A stretch of 25,599 nucleotides of DNA from JADCCX01 sp031378805 (GTDB taxonomy: Bacteria; Pseudomonadota; Alphaproteobacteria; Rhizobiales; Beijerinckiaceae), in NCBI GenBank assembly GCA_031378805.1, contig JANNEO010000052.1, positions 1-25,599 on the forward strand. Direction: 5' to 3'. Every line of letters starts with the position of its first letter. Within the stretch, counting starts at the first letter, position 1. Below are positions 1 to 8,870 of this stretch, piece by piece. The translations under genes were made by a program, and so were the position numbers. Under the pieces are notes generated by a model that had not been told where the DNA came from, ran no database searches, and saw only the letters and a program-made list of their open reading frames with translations.

Positions 1-47
1 TCACCGGAAAAGGTGCAATCCTGAAAATTCAGTCGGGGGAGACTGGT

Positions 48-557
48 GTGACCAATGGTCGTTCGGACCTGTCGTCCAAGAACTCGCTTTACTCCGCGGA
101 GGAGAGGCGGCGCCGGGACGATTCCCGCTGGACCCTCGTGCAGGGCGTCCTGGCTCCGGTGCAATTCCTGGTCTTCCTCGTGAGCGCGGTTCTGGTCCTG
201 CGCTATCTCGTGACCGGCCAGGGGTATGATGCCGCGACCGGCTCAATCATCCTCAAGACACTGGTGCTCTACACCATCATGATCACCGGTTCGCTCTGGG
301 AGCACGATGTCTATGGGCGGTATCTCTTCGCGCCCGCGTTCTTCTGGGAAGACGCGGTGAGTATGCTCGTGCTCGCACTCCACACGGCCTATCTCGTGTC
401 GCTGGTCTGGCCGGGCGTCACGGCCCACCAGCAGATGGGCCTGGCTCTGGCCGCCTACGCCACTTATGTCGTCAATGCCGCGCAGTTCGTGATCAAGCTT
501 CGGCGTGCAAGGCTTGAAAGGCCCACTCTGCAGCCCCTGCAGGAGGCGCGGACATGA
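48..557 (+). CDS. bchF: 3-vinyl (bacterio)chlorophyllide a hydratase BchF
   Basis: BchF adds water to the C3 vinyl group of chlorophyllide-type intermediates, giving the 3-hydroxyethyl group on the way to bacteriochlorophyll a. The 169-residue product has the family's usual size. It shows about four hydrophobic segments (roughly residues 30-55, 68-85, 98-122 and 130-148), as expected for this small membrane protein, and contains the family-like stretch GSLWEHDVYG near residue 82. The start is a GTG preceded by a purine-rich GGGGGAGA ribosome-binding site about six bases upstream. Its stop overlaps the bchN start as ATGA, so it is probably the first gene visible of the bchFNBHLM-lhaA transcript. 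Only 47 bases lie upstream, so its promoter cannot be judged. Family identity rests on sequence style plus the diagnostic bchF-bchN-bchB order. Confidence 0.93.
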   Translation: MTNGRSDLSSKNSLYSAEERRRRDDSRWTLVQGVLAPVQFLVFLVSAVLVLRYLVTGQGYDAATGSIILKTLVLYTIMITGSLWEHDVYGRYLFAPAFFWEDAVSMLVLALHTAYLVSLVWPGVTAHQQMGLALAAYATYVVNAAQFVIKLRRARLERPTLQPLQEART

Positions 558-1867
558 ACGCCGTCACCCCCATCAAAGGCGTGACGCCCCTTTCCGCAGA
601 CGCGGCGACATCCATCGGCTGCCTTGATGCGCCGGTGCGCAAGGAGCGCGGTCAACATGCCGTGTTCTGTGGCCTGACGGGCATCATCTGGATGCACAGG
701 AAAATTCAGGATGCCTTCTTCCTGGTCGTTGGTTCGCGCACCTGCGCCCACCTGATCCAGTCCGCCGCCGGGGTCATGATTTTCGCCGAGCCACGCTTCG
801 CCACCGCCATCATCGATGAACGTGATCTTGCTGGCCTGGCCGATGTGCATGATGAGCTGGACCGCGTGGTGGCCAAGCTGCTGGCACGGAGGCCGGATAT
901 CAAGCTGCTGTTCCTGGTCGGCTCCTGCCCGTCCGAGGTCATCAAGCTGGACCTGAGCAAGGCGGCCTCGCGGCTGGACAAGCAGTTTTTCCCCTCTGTG
1001 CGCGTGCTGAGCTATTCCGGCAGCGGCATCGAGACCACCTTCACGCAAGGCGAAGATGCGGCTCTTGCCGCATTGGTTCCGGCATTGCCCGCAGAAGCTG
1101 CTGCCGCCGCGCCGTCCCTGATGATCGTCGGGGCACTCGCTGATGTCGTGGAGGACCAGTTTGTCCGCCTGTTTGCAGCCATGGGCATCACGCAGGTCAA
1201 GGCGTTGCCGCCAAGGCGCTCGACAGAGTTGCCGGATGTCGGGCCGAATACCCGTTTTCTGCTGGCCCAACCCTTTCTTGCCGAAACTGCCAAGGCGCTG
1301 GAGGCCCGTGGGGCCAGGCGGCTGTCGGCACCGTTTCCGCTTGGAGCCCAAGGCACGACGGAATGGTTGCGTGCAGGCGCGGTCGCTTTCGGTGTCGAGC
1401 CCACCGTCTTCGAGGCCGTGACGGCGGCACCTGCGAGCCGTGCCGCACATGCCGTTGCCCGCCATGCGCCTGTCCTTGGCGGCAAGCAGGTGATGTTCTT
1501 TCCCGATTCGCAGCTGGAAATCCCGCTGGCGCGGTTTTTGGCCAATGAGCTGGGCATGAGGCTTGCGGAAGTGGCGACGCCTTATCTGCACCGCGCCCAT
1601 CTTGCGGGTGACCTGGCATTGCTGCCAGCCGGAACGCCGCTTTCCGAAGGCCCTGATGTCGACCTGCAACTGGACCGCTGTCGCCAGCAGCGGCCGGACC
1701 TCGTGGTGTGTGGGCTTGGTCTCGCCAATCCGCTGGAGGCGGAAAACATCACCACCAAGTGGTCGATCGAACTCGTCTTCACCCCGATCCAGGGCTACGA
1801 GCAGGCAGGTGACCTGGCGGAACTCTTCGCCCGACCCTTCGGCCGCCAGTCACGGCTGGAGGTGTAG
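554..1867 (+). CDS. bchN: Dark-operative protochlorophyllide reductase subunit N (BchN)
   Basis: BchN and BchB form the catalytic heterotetramer of the light-independent, ATP-dependent protochlorophyllide reductase, which reduces ring D of protochlorophyllide to chlorophyllide with electrons from BchL. The 437-residue protein matches the usual length. The three cysteines expected to hold the BchNB [4Fe-4S] cluster are visible: C39 in AVFCGLTG, C64 in GSRTCAHL and C125 in VGSCPSEVI. The fourth ligand comes from BchB. The protein belongs to the nitrogenase MoFe-like superfamily. The ATG overlaps the bchF stop (ATGA), so translation is probably coupled. bchB follows after two bases. Confidence 0.97.
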   Translation: MNAVTPIKGVTPLSADAATSIGCLDAPVRKERGQHAVFCGLTGIIWMHRKIQDAFFLVVGSRTCAHLIQSAAGVMIFAEPRFATAIIDERDLAGLADVHDELDRVVAKLLARRPDIKLLFLVGSCPSEVIKLDLSKAASRLDKQFFPSVRVLSYSGSGIETTFTQGEDAALAALVPALPAEAAAAAPSLMIVGALADVVEDQFVRLFAAMGITQVKALPPRRSTELPDVGPNTRFLLAQPFLAETAKALEARGARRLSAPFPLGAQGTTEWLRAGAVAFGVEPTVFEAVTAAPASRAAHAVARHAPVLGGKQVMFFPDSQLEIPLARFLANELGMRLAEVATPYLHRAHLAGDLALLPAGTPLSEGPDVDLQLDRCRQQRPDLVVCGLGLANPLEAENITTKWSIELVFTPIQGYEQAGDLAELFARPFGRQSRLEV

Positions 1868-1869
1868 CC

Positions 1870-3486
1870 ATGCAGCTGACGCTCTGGACCTATGAAGGAC
1901 CACCCCATGTCGGCGCCATGCGCATCGCCACGGCGATGGAGGGCGTGCATTACGTGCTTCATGCGCCGCAGGGCGATACCTATGCCGATCTGCTGTTCAC
2001 GATGATCGAGCGGCGCGCGAAGCGCACGCCTGTGACCTACACAACCTTCCAGGCGAGAGACCTGGGCGGCGACACGGCGGAATTGTTCAAGACAGCTTGC
2101 CAGCAGGCCTATGATCGCTTCAAGCCCGAGGCGATGCTCGTGGGGGCATCGTGTACGGCGGAGCTGATCCAGGACAATCCCGGTGGCTTGGCGGCTGCAT
2201 TGCAATTGCCGGTGCCGGTGATCCCGCTGGAACTCCCCGCCTATCAGAAAAAGGAAAACTGGGGCGCGGCTGAAACCTTCTATCATCTCGTGCGCACACT
2301 CACCGGCGCACAGGCCGCTGGCTTCGCGCGGGCAACGCCTGCGGACGAGGGGCGACGCGCCCGCTGCAATCTGCTCGGTCCAACGGCGCTGGGCTTTCGC
2401 CACCGCGATGACATCGCCGAGATCACCCGGCTGCTGGGCATGATTGGCGTCGATGTGCATGTGACGGCCCCGATGGGTTCGCGGCCCGCCGATATCAGCC
2501 GCATTCCCCAGGCTGATTTCAATATCTGCCTCTACCCCGAAACAGCCGAGACCACCGTGCGCTGGCTGGAGCGGACATTCCGGCAGCCTGCCGTGAGAAC
2601 CGTCCCCATCGGGGTCGGTGCCACTCGGGATTTCATCCGCGAGGTCGCGGTGCTGGCTGGCCTTGATGCCGACGCAACGCTGGCGCGCATCGAAGCCGAG
2701 GTCGGGCCGCGCCTGCCCTGGTATTCACGCTCCGTCGATTCGACCTATCTCACCGGCAAGCGGGTCTTCATCTTTGGGGATGCCACCCATGCCATCGCGG
2801 CAGCCCGCGTGGCTGCCAAGGAGTTGGGCTTCGAGGTGGTGGGACTGGGCACCTATTCCCGTGAATTCGCGCGGGATGTGCGTGCGGCGGCATCGCTTTA
2901 TGGCATCGAGGCGCTGATCACCGATGATTATCTGGAGGTCGAGGAAGCCATTGCGACGCTGCAGCCCGAGCTGGTGCTGGGTACCCAGATGGAGCGCAAC
3001 ATCGCCAAGAAATTCGGTATTGCCTGCGCGGTGATCTCCGCACCGGTGCATGTGCAGGATTTTCCGGCTCGTACCTCGCCACAGATGGGTTTCGAGGGGG
3101 CCAATGTCATCTTCGACACCTGGGTGCATCCGCTCATGATGGGGCTGGAAGAGCATCTGCTCGGCATGTTCCGCGGTGATTTCGAATTCCGCGACGATGG
3201 CGCTGCCTCGCATCTCGGACACGGTCATGGGGCGCCCAAGCCCCTCGCAAAGGCCGAGCCGATCATCGCGCCAAACTCTGTCCCGGTTGTCGCTGAAAGC
3301 GACACGGCGATTCATGTCGCAGCTGCTGTCCAGTGGACGCCCGATGCTGAGAAGGAACTGAAGAAAATACCATTCTTCGTGCGGGGTAAGGCCCGCCGCA
3401 ACACCGAACGCTTCGCCACCGAGCGCGGCGTAACCCCCATCACCGTGGATACGATCTATGATGCCAAAGCCCATTTCGGCCGCTGA
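1870..3486 (+). CDS. bchB: Dark-operative protochlorophyllide reductase subunit B (BchB)
   Basis: This is the second catalytic subunit of the light-independent protochlorophyllide reductase. Residue D36 (in HAPQGDTYAD) sits exactly where the unusual aspartate ligand of the BchNB [4Fe-4S] cluster is known from Rhodobacter capsulatus. The N-terminal WTYEGPPHVGAMRIA and the internal MGFEGAN region are typical of the family. The C-terminal about 50 residues (from WTPDAEKELKKIPFF) form the small helical domain found at the end of BchB/ChlB. A His/Gly-rich linker (HLGHGHGAPK, near residue 447) joins the two parts. Length is 538 residues, normal for the family. The start lies two bases after the bchN stop with GGAGG upstream. 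The 3' end overlaps the bchH start by 29 bases. Confidence 0.97.
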   Translation: MQLTLWTYEGPPHVGAMRIATAMEGVHYVLHAPQGDTYADLLFTMIERRAKRTPVTYTTFQARDLGGDTAELFKTACQQAYDRFKPEAMLVGASCTAELIQDNPGGLAAALQLPVPVIPLELPAYQKKENWGAAETFYHLVRTLTGAQAAGFARATPADEGRRARCNLLGPTALGFRHRDDIAEITRLLGMIGVDVHVTAPMGSRPADISRIPQADFNICLYPETAETTVRWLERTFRQPAVRTVPIGVGATRDFIREVAVLAGLDADATLARIEAEVGPRLPWYSRSVDSTYLTGKRVFIFGDATHAIAAARVAAKELGFEVVGLGTYSREFARDVRAAASLYGIEALITDDYLEVEEAIATLQPELVLGTQMERNIAKKFGIACAVISAPVHVQDFPARTSPQMGFEGANVIFDTWVHPLMMGLEEHLLGMFRGDFEFRDDGAASHLGHGHGAPKPLAKAEPIIAPNSVPVVAESDTAIHVAAAVQWTPDAEKELKKIPFFVRGKARRNTERFATERGVTPITVDTIYDAKAHFGR

Positions 3487-6400
3487 GAAGACGCCCGTGA
3501 AGGTCGTCATCGTGACGCTGGACAGCCATCTGGCCAGCGCCTGTGACCGCGCCTGGGCGAAGGTGCGCCAGGAAGCACCCGGCCTGCAGGTGGTGTTGCA
3601 CGCGGCCTCCGAATTCGGTGGCGATGACGCAGCACTTGCCCGCTGCATTGCCGATATCGGCACGGGAGACATCATCCTGGTGACGATGCTCTTCGTCGAG
3701 GAGCATATTCGTGCGGTGCTGCCCGCCCTGCAAGCGCGCCGCGAAAGCTGCGATGCTATGGTCGTCTGCATGTCTGCTCCCGAGGTGGTGAAGCTGACCC
3801 GCATGGGCAAGCTGCGCATGGGCGAAAAGAGCGGTGGGGCGCTCTCGTTCCTTAAGCGCCTGCGCGGCAAGACCGACGAGAAGACGGGTGCTCCCAAGGC
3901 TTCGGGTGCCACGCAGATGGCGATGCTGCGCCGCCTGCCCAAGATCCTCCGCTTCATTCCCGGTACGGCCCAGGATCTCCGGGTGTATTTCCTCACCCTG
4001 CAATTCTGGCTGGCTGGCTCCGAAGGCAACATGGCCAACCTGATCCGCCTGCTGGTGGACAAGTTTGCCGATGGCCCGCGGCAGATCTACCGCGGTCGGC
4101 TCAAGGCTGGCGATCCCATCGTGTATCCTGACACGGGCGTCTATCACCCACGCCTGGCATCGCGCATCGCCGAGCAGGTCACGGCCCTGCCGCAGCGCCA
4201 AAGTCAGTTCTCGGGAAAACCGGTTACGGGCCGGGTCGGACTTCTTGTGCTGCGCTCCTACATCTTGGCGGGCAACACGGCGCATTATGATGGCGTGATT
4301 GCCGCGTTCGAAGCCAAGGGCCTTGAGGTCTGCCCGGTGTTCGCCAGCGGCCTCGATGCCCGCCCTGCGATCGAGGCGTATTTCCTGAAGGATGGCAAGG
4401 TCACTGTCGATGCGGTGGTTTCCCTCACCGGCTTCTCGCTGGTGGGTGGCCCGGCCTACAACGATTCCAGGGCCGCCGAGGACGTGCTGGCCAAACTGGA
4501 CGTCCCCTATATCGCCGCACAGCCCGTCGAGTTCCAGACGCTGGAGCAATGGGGCGCGTCGGGCCGGGGGTTCCTCCCGGTCGAGTCGACCATCATGGTG
4601 GCGATCCCTGAGCTTGATGGTGCCTCCGGCCCCATCGTCTTCGGTGGGCGCTCTGACGGTGCAGGCGAGGCGTGTACCGGCTGTGCGCGCGCCTGCGTGT
4701 TCGAGTCGGCCAGCGGCACCCGCGACATGCATTCGTGCAGCGAGCGGGCGGATATGCTGGCGTCGCGCGTCGAGAGGCTCGTGTCGCTGCGGAAGCGGGC
4801 ACGGGAAGACCGCAAGATCGCCATCACGCTGTTTGCTTTCCCGCCCAACGCCGGAAGTCTCGGCACAGCGGCTTTCCTCGCGGTATTCGAATCGCTGTTC
4901 AATGTGCTGAAGGGCCTGCGCCTCGCGGGCTACAAGGTCGATCTGCCGATGAACGTGGATGCGCTGCGGTCGCGCATCATCGAAGGCAATGCCCAGCGCA
5001 TGGGCTCGCTCGCCAATGTCCACGCACTGATTCCTGCTGCTGATCAGGTGCGCAAGCAGCGCTGGCTCGGCGAGATCGAAGCTCAGTGGGGTCCGGCACC
5101 CGGCCGCCAGCAATCGGATGGCCAGTCGATCCAGATCCTGGGCGAGAGCTTCGGCAATGTCTTTGTCGGATTGCAGCCCGGCTTCGGCTACGAGGGTGAC
5201 CCGATGCGGCTGCTCTTCGAGAAGGGTTTTGCCCCCACCCATGCCTTCACGGCCTATTACCGTTATCTGCAAGAGGATTTCAGGGCGGATGCCGTGCTGC
5301 ATTTCGGCACGCATGGTGCGCTGGAGTTCATGCCGGGCAAGCAGGTTGGCCTTTCTGCCGAATGTTGGCCGGATCGGCTGATCGGCGACATGCCGAATTT
5401 CTATCTCTATGCCGCCAACAACCCGTCCGAAGGCACGCTGGCGAAACGCCGCTCCGCCGCCACGCTGATCAGCTATCTGACGCCGCCTGTCACCAATGCC
5501 GGGCTCTACAAGGGCTTGCTGGAACTCAAGACCTCGCTGGATCGCTGGCGGCAGCTGACCCCCGCTGAGAGCGCCGAGCAAGGTTCGCTCGCCGAACTGA
5601 TCCAGACACAGGCGGCTGCGGTCGATCTGGCACCTGCCGCGCCCGCCTGGGGCGATTCGGCATCCGCCCAGATCATGCACCTCGTCAACAAGGTGCTGGA
5701 ACTTGAATACACGTTGATCCCTGTCGGTCTCCATGTGGTGGGCGATGTCACATCGGCTGAAGATCGCTGCGGAATGCTGCGGGCGATGGCCGAGGCCAGC
5801 CATAGCTTCTCGCCCGATGATCGTATGCTGGCCGCCATCATCGACGGCGCGAGTCCAGAGAAACTGGCCGCCCTCTATGACGGCACCGCTCGCAGCGATA
5901 TCCTCGCCATCTTTCAGGAGCTGACCGAGTGCAATACCAAGCTGATGCAGGACCACGAAGTCGCAGGTGTTATCCGGGCGCTGGACGGACGCTTCATACG
6001 TCCCGCACCAGGCGGTGACCTGATCCGCACGCCCGCCATCCTGCCGACCGGCCGCAACCTGCATGGTTTTGATCCGTTCCGCATTCCATCCGCATTCGCC
6101 ATGGCCGATGGCCGGACGCAGGCGGACAAGGTGATCGCCAGGCATATGGCCGATGGCAACGCCTTCCCCTCGTCCATCGCGCTTGTGCTGTGGGGCACCG
6201 ATAACCTGAAATCGGAAGGCGGCCCTATCGGGCAGGCTTTGTCGCTGATGGGGGCGACCGCTCGTTTCGATGCATACGGCCGCCTGGCCGGAGCCGATCT
6301 CATCCCGCTCGAACAGCTTGGTCGCCCGAGGGTTGATGTGGTGATGACGCTTTCGGGTATCTTCCGCGATCTTTTGCCTTTGCAGGTCAAGCTGCTGGCC

Positions 6401-7246
6401 GAAGCTGCCTATCTTGCCGCCTGCGCCGACGAGCCACCGGAGATGAATTTCATCCGCAAGCACGCGCTGGCCTATCAGGCGGCGAAGGGCTGTGATCTCG
6501 AGACTGCCGCCTTGCGCGTGTTCAGCAATGCGGACGGTGCCTATGGTGCCAACGTCAATCTCCTGATCGACAATGGCCGCTGGCAGAACGAGGATGAGCT
6601 GGCAGAGACCTATACTAGCCGCAAGTGCTTCGCCTTTGGGCGCAAGGGCGTGGCGGTGAAGCATGATGCCCTGCTGAAGAGTGTGCTGGGCGATGTCCAG
6701 CTGGCCTACCAGAACCTCGAATCGGCGGAACTGGGCGTCACGACGGTCGATCAGTATGTCGATACGCTGGGTGGCATCAGCCGGGCCGTGGCCCGCGAGC
6801 GCGGTACCGCCTGCGTGCCGGTCTATATCGGCGATCAGACGAAGGGTGCAGGCATCGTCCGCACCCTCAATGAGCAAGTCGCGCTGGAAACACGCACCCG
6901 CGCCCTCAATCCGAAATGGTATGAGGGAATGCTGAAGCATGGCTACGAGGGCGTGCGCAATATCGAATTGCAGGTGACCAACACCATGGGCTGGTCGGCC
7001 ACCACAGGGCAGATCGATCCCTGGGTGTATCAGCAATTAACCCAACTGTATGTGCTGGACCCAGCCATGCGAGAACGGTTGGCGAGTTTGAACTCCACGG
7101 CATCGGCGCGGCTGGCAAACCGGCTGCTCGAAGCCAAGGATCGTAACTACTGGAATCCGGACCAGGCTACCCTCGACGCGCTGAGACAGGCGGGCGAGGA
7201 GCTTGAGGACCGGCTTGAGGGGGTAACCCCCGGGAGAGCAGCATGA
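3458..7246 (+). CDS. bchH: Magnesium chelatase large subunit BchH
   Basis: BchH binds protoporphyrin IX and, with the AAA+ subunits BchI and BchD (not in this window), inserts Mg2+ as the first step committed to bacteriochlorophyll. The product has 1262 residues, in the range of the family (about 1190-1290). The N-terminus VKVVIVTLDSHLASA and the later HFGTHGALEFMPGKQ and GVYHPRL stretches are hallmarks of the CobN/BchH family. I chose the first ATG at 3458; a second ATG follows directly at 3461, and both lie inside the end of bchB. A GTG at 3497, behind GAGAAGA, would remove the overlap but lose residues that resemble other BchH N-termini. The stop overlaps the bchL ATG (ATGA). A very long antisense open frame here is a codon-bias shadow. 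Confidence 0.97.
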   Translation: MMPKPISAAEKTPVKVVIVTLDSHLASACDRAWAKVRQEAPGLQVVLHAASEFGGDDAALARCIADIGTGDIILVTMLFVEEHIRAVLPALQARRESCDAMVVCMSAPEVVKLTRMGKLRMGEKSGGALSFLKRLRGKTDEKTGAPKASGATQMAMLRRLPKILRFIPGTAQDLRVYFLTLQFWLAGSEGNMANLIRLLVDKFADGPRQIYRGRLKAGDPIVYPDTGVYHPRLASRIAEQVTALPQRQSQFSGKPVTGRVGLLVLRSYILAGNTAHYDGVIAAFEAKGLEVCPVFASGLDARPAIEAYFLKDGKVTVDAVVSLTGFSLVGGPAYNDSRAAEDVLAKLDVPYIAAQPVEFQTLEQWGASGRGFLPVESTIMVAIPELDGASGPIVFGGRSDGAGEACTGCARACVFESASGTRDMHSCSERADMLASRVERLVSLRKRAREDRKIAITLFAFPPNAGSLGTAAFLAVFESLFNVLKGLRLAGYKVDLPMNVDALRSRIIEGNAQRMGSLANVHALIPAADQVRKQRWLGEIEAQWGPAPGRQQSDGQSIQILGESFGNVFVGLQPGFGYEGDPMRLLFEKGFAPTHAFTAYYRYLQEDFRADAVLHFGTHGALEFMPGKQVGLSAECWPDRLIGDMPNFYLYAANNPSEGTLAKRRSAATLISYLTPPVTNAGLYKGLLELKTSLDRWRQLTPAESAEQGSLAELIQTQAAAVDLAPAAPAWGDSASAQIMHLVNKVLELEYTLIPVGLHVVGDVTSAEDRCGMLRAMAEASHSFSPDDRMLAAIIDGASPEKLAALYDGTARSDILAIFQELTECNTKLMQDHEVAGVIRALDGRFIRPAPGGDLIRTPAILPTGRNLHGFDPFRIPSAFAMADGRTQADKVIARHMADGNAFPSSIALVLWGTDNLKSEGGPIGQALSLMGATARFDAYGRLAGADLIPLEQLGRPRVDVVMTLSGIFRDLLPLQVKLLAEAAYLAACADEPPEMNFIRKHALAYQAAKGCDLETAALRVFSNADGAYGANVNLLIDNGRWQNEDELAETYTSRKCFAFGRKGVAVKHDALLKSVLGDVQLAYQNLESAELGVTTVDQYVDTLGGISRAVARERGTACVPVYIGDQTKGAGIVRTLNEQVALETRTRALNPKWYEGMLKHGYEGVRNIELQVTNTMGWSATTGQIDPWVYQQLTQLYVLDPAMRERLASLNSTASARLANRLLEAKDRNYWNPDQATLDALRQAGEELEDRLEGVTPGRAA

Positions 7247-8154
7247 GCACGGCAACCATACCTCTGGCGATTCGATCGCCAGTCCCCCGGCGTGAGGATG
7301 GCGACGGGTCGGTGCAGGTGCATCTTGACCCTACGCTCAATCTTGGGACCGCCAAGGTCTTTGCGGTCTATGGCAAGGGCGGCATTGGCAAGAGCACGAC
7401 CTCATCCAACCTGTCCGTGGCCTTCTCGAAGCTGGGCAAGCGCGTGCTGCAGATCGGCTGCGACCCCAAGCATGATTCGACCTTCACGCTCACCAAAAGC
7501 CTGATCCCCACCGTGATCGACGTGCTGGAGACCGTGAACTTCCACTCGGAGGAGTTGCGGCGCGAGGATTTTGTCTTCGAGGGCTACAATGGCGTGATGT
7601 GCGTGGAAGCAGGCGGTCCACCGGCTGGCACGGGCTGCGGCGGTTATGTCGTGGGGCAGACGGTCAAGCTGCTGAAGGAGCATCACCTGCTCGAAGACAC
7701 CGATGTGGTGATCTTCGACGTGCTGGGCGATGTGGTCTGCGGTGGCTTCGCTGCACCCCTGCAACATGCCGAGCGTGCGGTGATCGTGGCGGCCAATGAT
7801 TTCGATTCCATTTTCGCAATGAACCGCATCGTGGCTGCCATCAAGGCGAAGTCGAAGAACTACAATGTCCGCATCGCAGGCGTGATCGCCAACCGCTCGA
7901 AGGATACGGACCAGATCGACAAGTTCAACAACGTGTCGGGGACGAGAACGCTTGCGCAGTTTCCGGATCTGGATGTGATCCGGCGCAGCCGCCTCAAGAA
8001 AGCAACGCTGTTCGAGATGGAAGATTCGCCCGAAGTGCTCGCGGTCCAGAAGGAATATCTCCGGCTGGCGGCACAGCTGTGGACCGGTGGTGAGCCTTGC
8101 GATGCCCATCCGATGAAAGACCGCGATATCTTCGACCTTCTGGGATTCGACTGA
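7243..8154 (+). CDS. bchL: Protochlorophyllide reductase iron-sulfur ATP-binding protein BchL
   Basis: BchL is the NifH-like homodimer that hydrolyses ATP and passes single electrons to the BchNB catalytic component. The P-loop GKGGIGKST is at residues 44-52. The switch and cluster ligands are C132 (GTGCGGY) and C166 (GDVVCGGFA), which bridge a [4Fe-4S] cluster between two subunits. The motif IGCDPKHDST at residues 71-80 is also diagnostic. The 303-residue length and the C-terminal RDIFDLLGFD ending are typical. The ATG overlaps the bchH stop, and its own TGA overlaps the bchM start as TGATG, so bchH, bchL and bchM are likely translationally coupled. Confidence 0.98.
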   Translation: MSTATIPLAIRSPVPRREDGDGSVQVHLDPTLNLGTAKVFAVYGKGGIGKSTTSSNLSVAFSKLGKRVLQIGCDPKHDSTFTLTKSLIPTVIDVLETVNFHSEELRREDFVFEGYNGVMCVEAGGPPAGTGCGGYVVGQTVKLLKEHHLLEDTDVVIFDVLGDVVCGGFAAPLQHAERAVIVAANDFDSIFAMNRIVAAIKAKSKNYNVRIAGVIANRSKDTDQIDKFNNVSGTRTLAQFPDLDVIRRSRLKKATLFEMEDSPEVLAVQKEYLRLAAQLWTGGEPCDAHPMKDRDIFDLLGFD

Positions 8155-8870
8155 TGGCCGAGGGAACGTCGCAAACCGTCACCTATCAGCAGCGCCGGGG
8201 TGAGCTGGAGACCTATTTCGACCGCACGGCGGTCGATGCCTGGGCGCGGTTGACGACGACGGCACCGGTCAGTGGCGTGCGGGCGCGGGTTCGGGCGGGT
8301 CGGGATGAAATGCGGGCCACCCTGCTGTCCTGGTTGCCAGCTGTCTTGAACGGATCAAGCCTGCTTGACGCGGGGTGTGGCACGGGTGCGCTTGCGGTCG
8401 AAGCTGCGCGGCGCGGTGCCACTGTCACGGCCATCGACCTTTCCGCCACGCTGGTCCAACTGGCGGCAGAGCGTATGCCGGACGATCTTGGCGCAGGCAG
8501 CGTCCATTTCCGCGTGGGCGACATGCTCGACACATCCATGGGCCGATTCGACCATGTGGTGTCCATGGATTCACTGATCCATTATCCTGCCGCGGACATC
8601 GTGCGCTCTCTCGCCGCGCTGGCTGCACGGACCGATCAGTCGATTGTCTTTACCTTCGCGCCCAGCACGCCGCTGCTAGAGGCGATGAAGCTGGCCGGCA
8701 GGTTCTTCCCGCGCGGTGATCGCTCGCCCGCCATCGAGCCGGTGGCTGAAAGCACGTTGCGGCGGCGGATCGGCGAAGCGCCTGAGCTGTCTGGCTGGAT
8801 GGTCGGGCGTACCTTGCGCGTGAACAAGCCGTTCTACGTCAGCCAGGCCATGGAGCTCGTGCGCCGATGA
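8154..8870 (+). CDS. bchM: Magnesium protoporphyrin IX O-methyltransferase BchM
   Basis: BchM transfers a methyl group from S-adenosylmethionine to the C13 propionate of Mg-protoporphyrin IX, making the ester that AcsF then cyclises. The 238-residue protein carries a clear class I SAM-binding motif, LLDAGCGTGALAVEA (about residues 64-78), followed by the acidic TAIDL end of the second strand. The family-like motif YFDRTAVDAW lies near the N-terminus, and the C-terminus NKPFYVSQAMELVR is typical. I start it at the ATG that overlaps the bchL stop (TGATG); a longer in-frame version beginning inside bchL is unlikely. Its stop overlaps the lhaA start as ATGA. Confidence 0.95.
   Translation: MAEGTSQTVTYQQRRGELETYFDRTAVDAWARLTTTAPVSGVRARVRAGRDEMRATLLSWLPAVLNGSSLLDAGCGTGALAVEAARRGATVTAIDLSATLVQLAAERMPDDLGAGSVHFRVGDMLDTSMGRFDHVVSMDSLIHYPAADIVRSLAALAARTDQSIVFTFAPSTPLLEAMKLAGRFFPRGDRSPAIEPVAESTLRRRIGEAPELSGWMVGRTLRVNKPFYVSQAMELVRR

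Noticed and set aside
464..1669. 401-codon - strand frame opposite bchN
   Set aside because: Shadow of bchN, which keeps all three cluster cysteines. The antisense product is Arg/Gln/His-rich with no family features.
2725..4062. 445-codon - strand frame opposite the bchB/bchH junction
   Set aside because: Overlaps two confidently identified genes and shows no protein motif.
3440..7036. 1198-codon open frame on the - strand opposite bchH
   Set aside because: The + strand frame is unmistakably BchH. The antisense translation is rich in His, Gln, Arg and Gly without any recognisable motif, the usual result of strong G/C bias at third codon positions, and has no ribosome-binding site.
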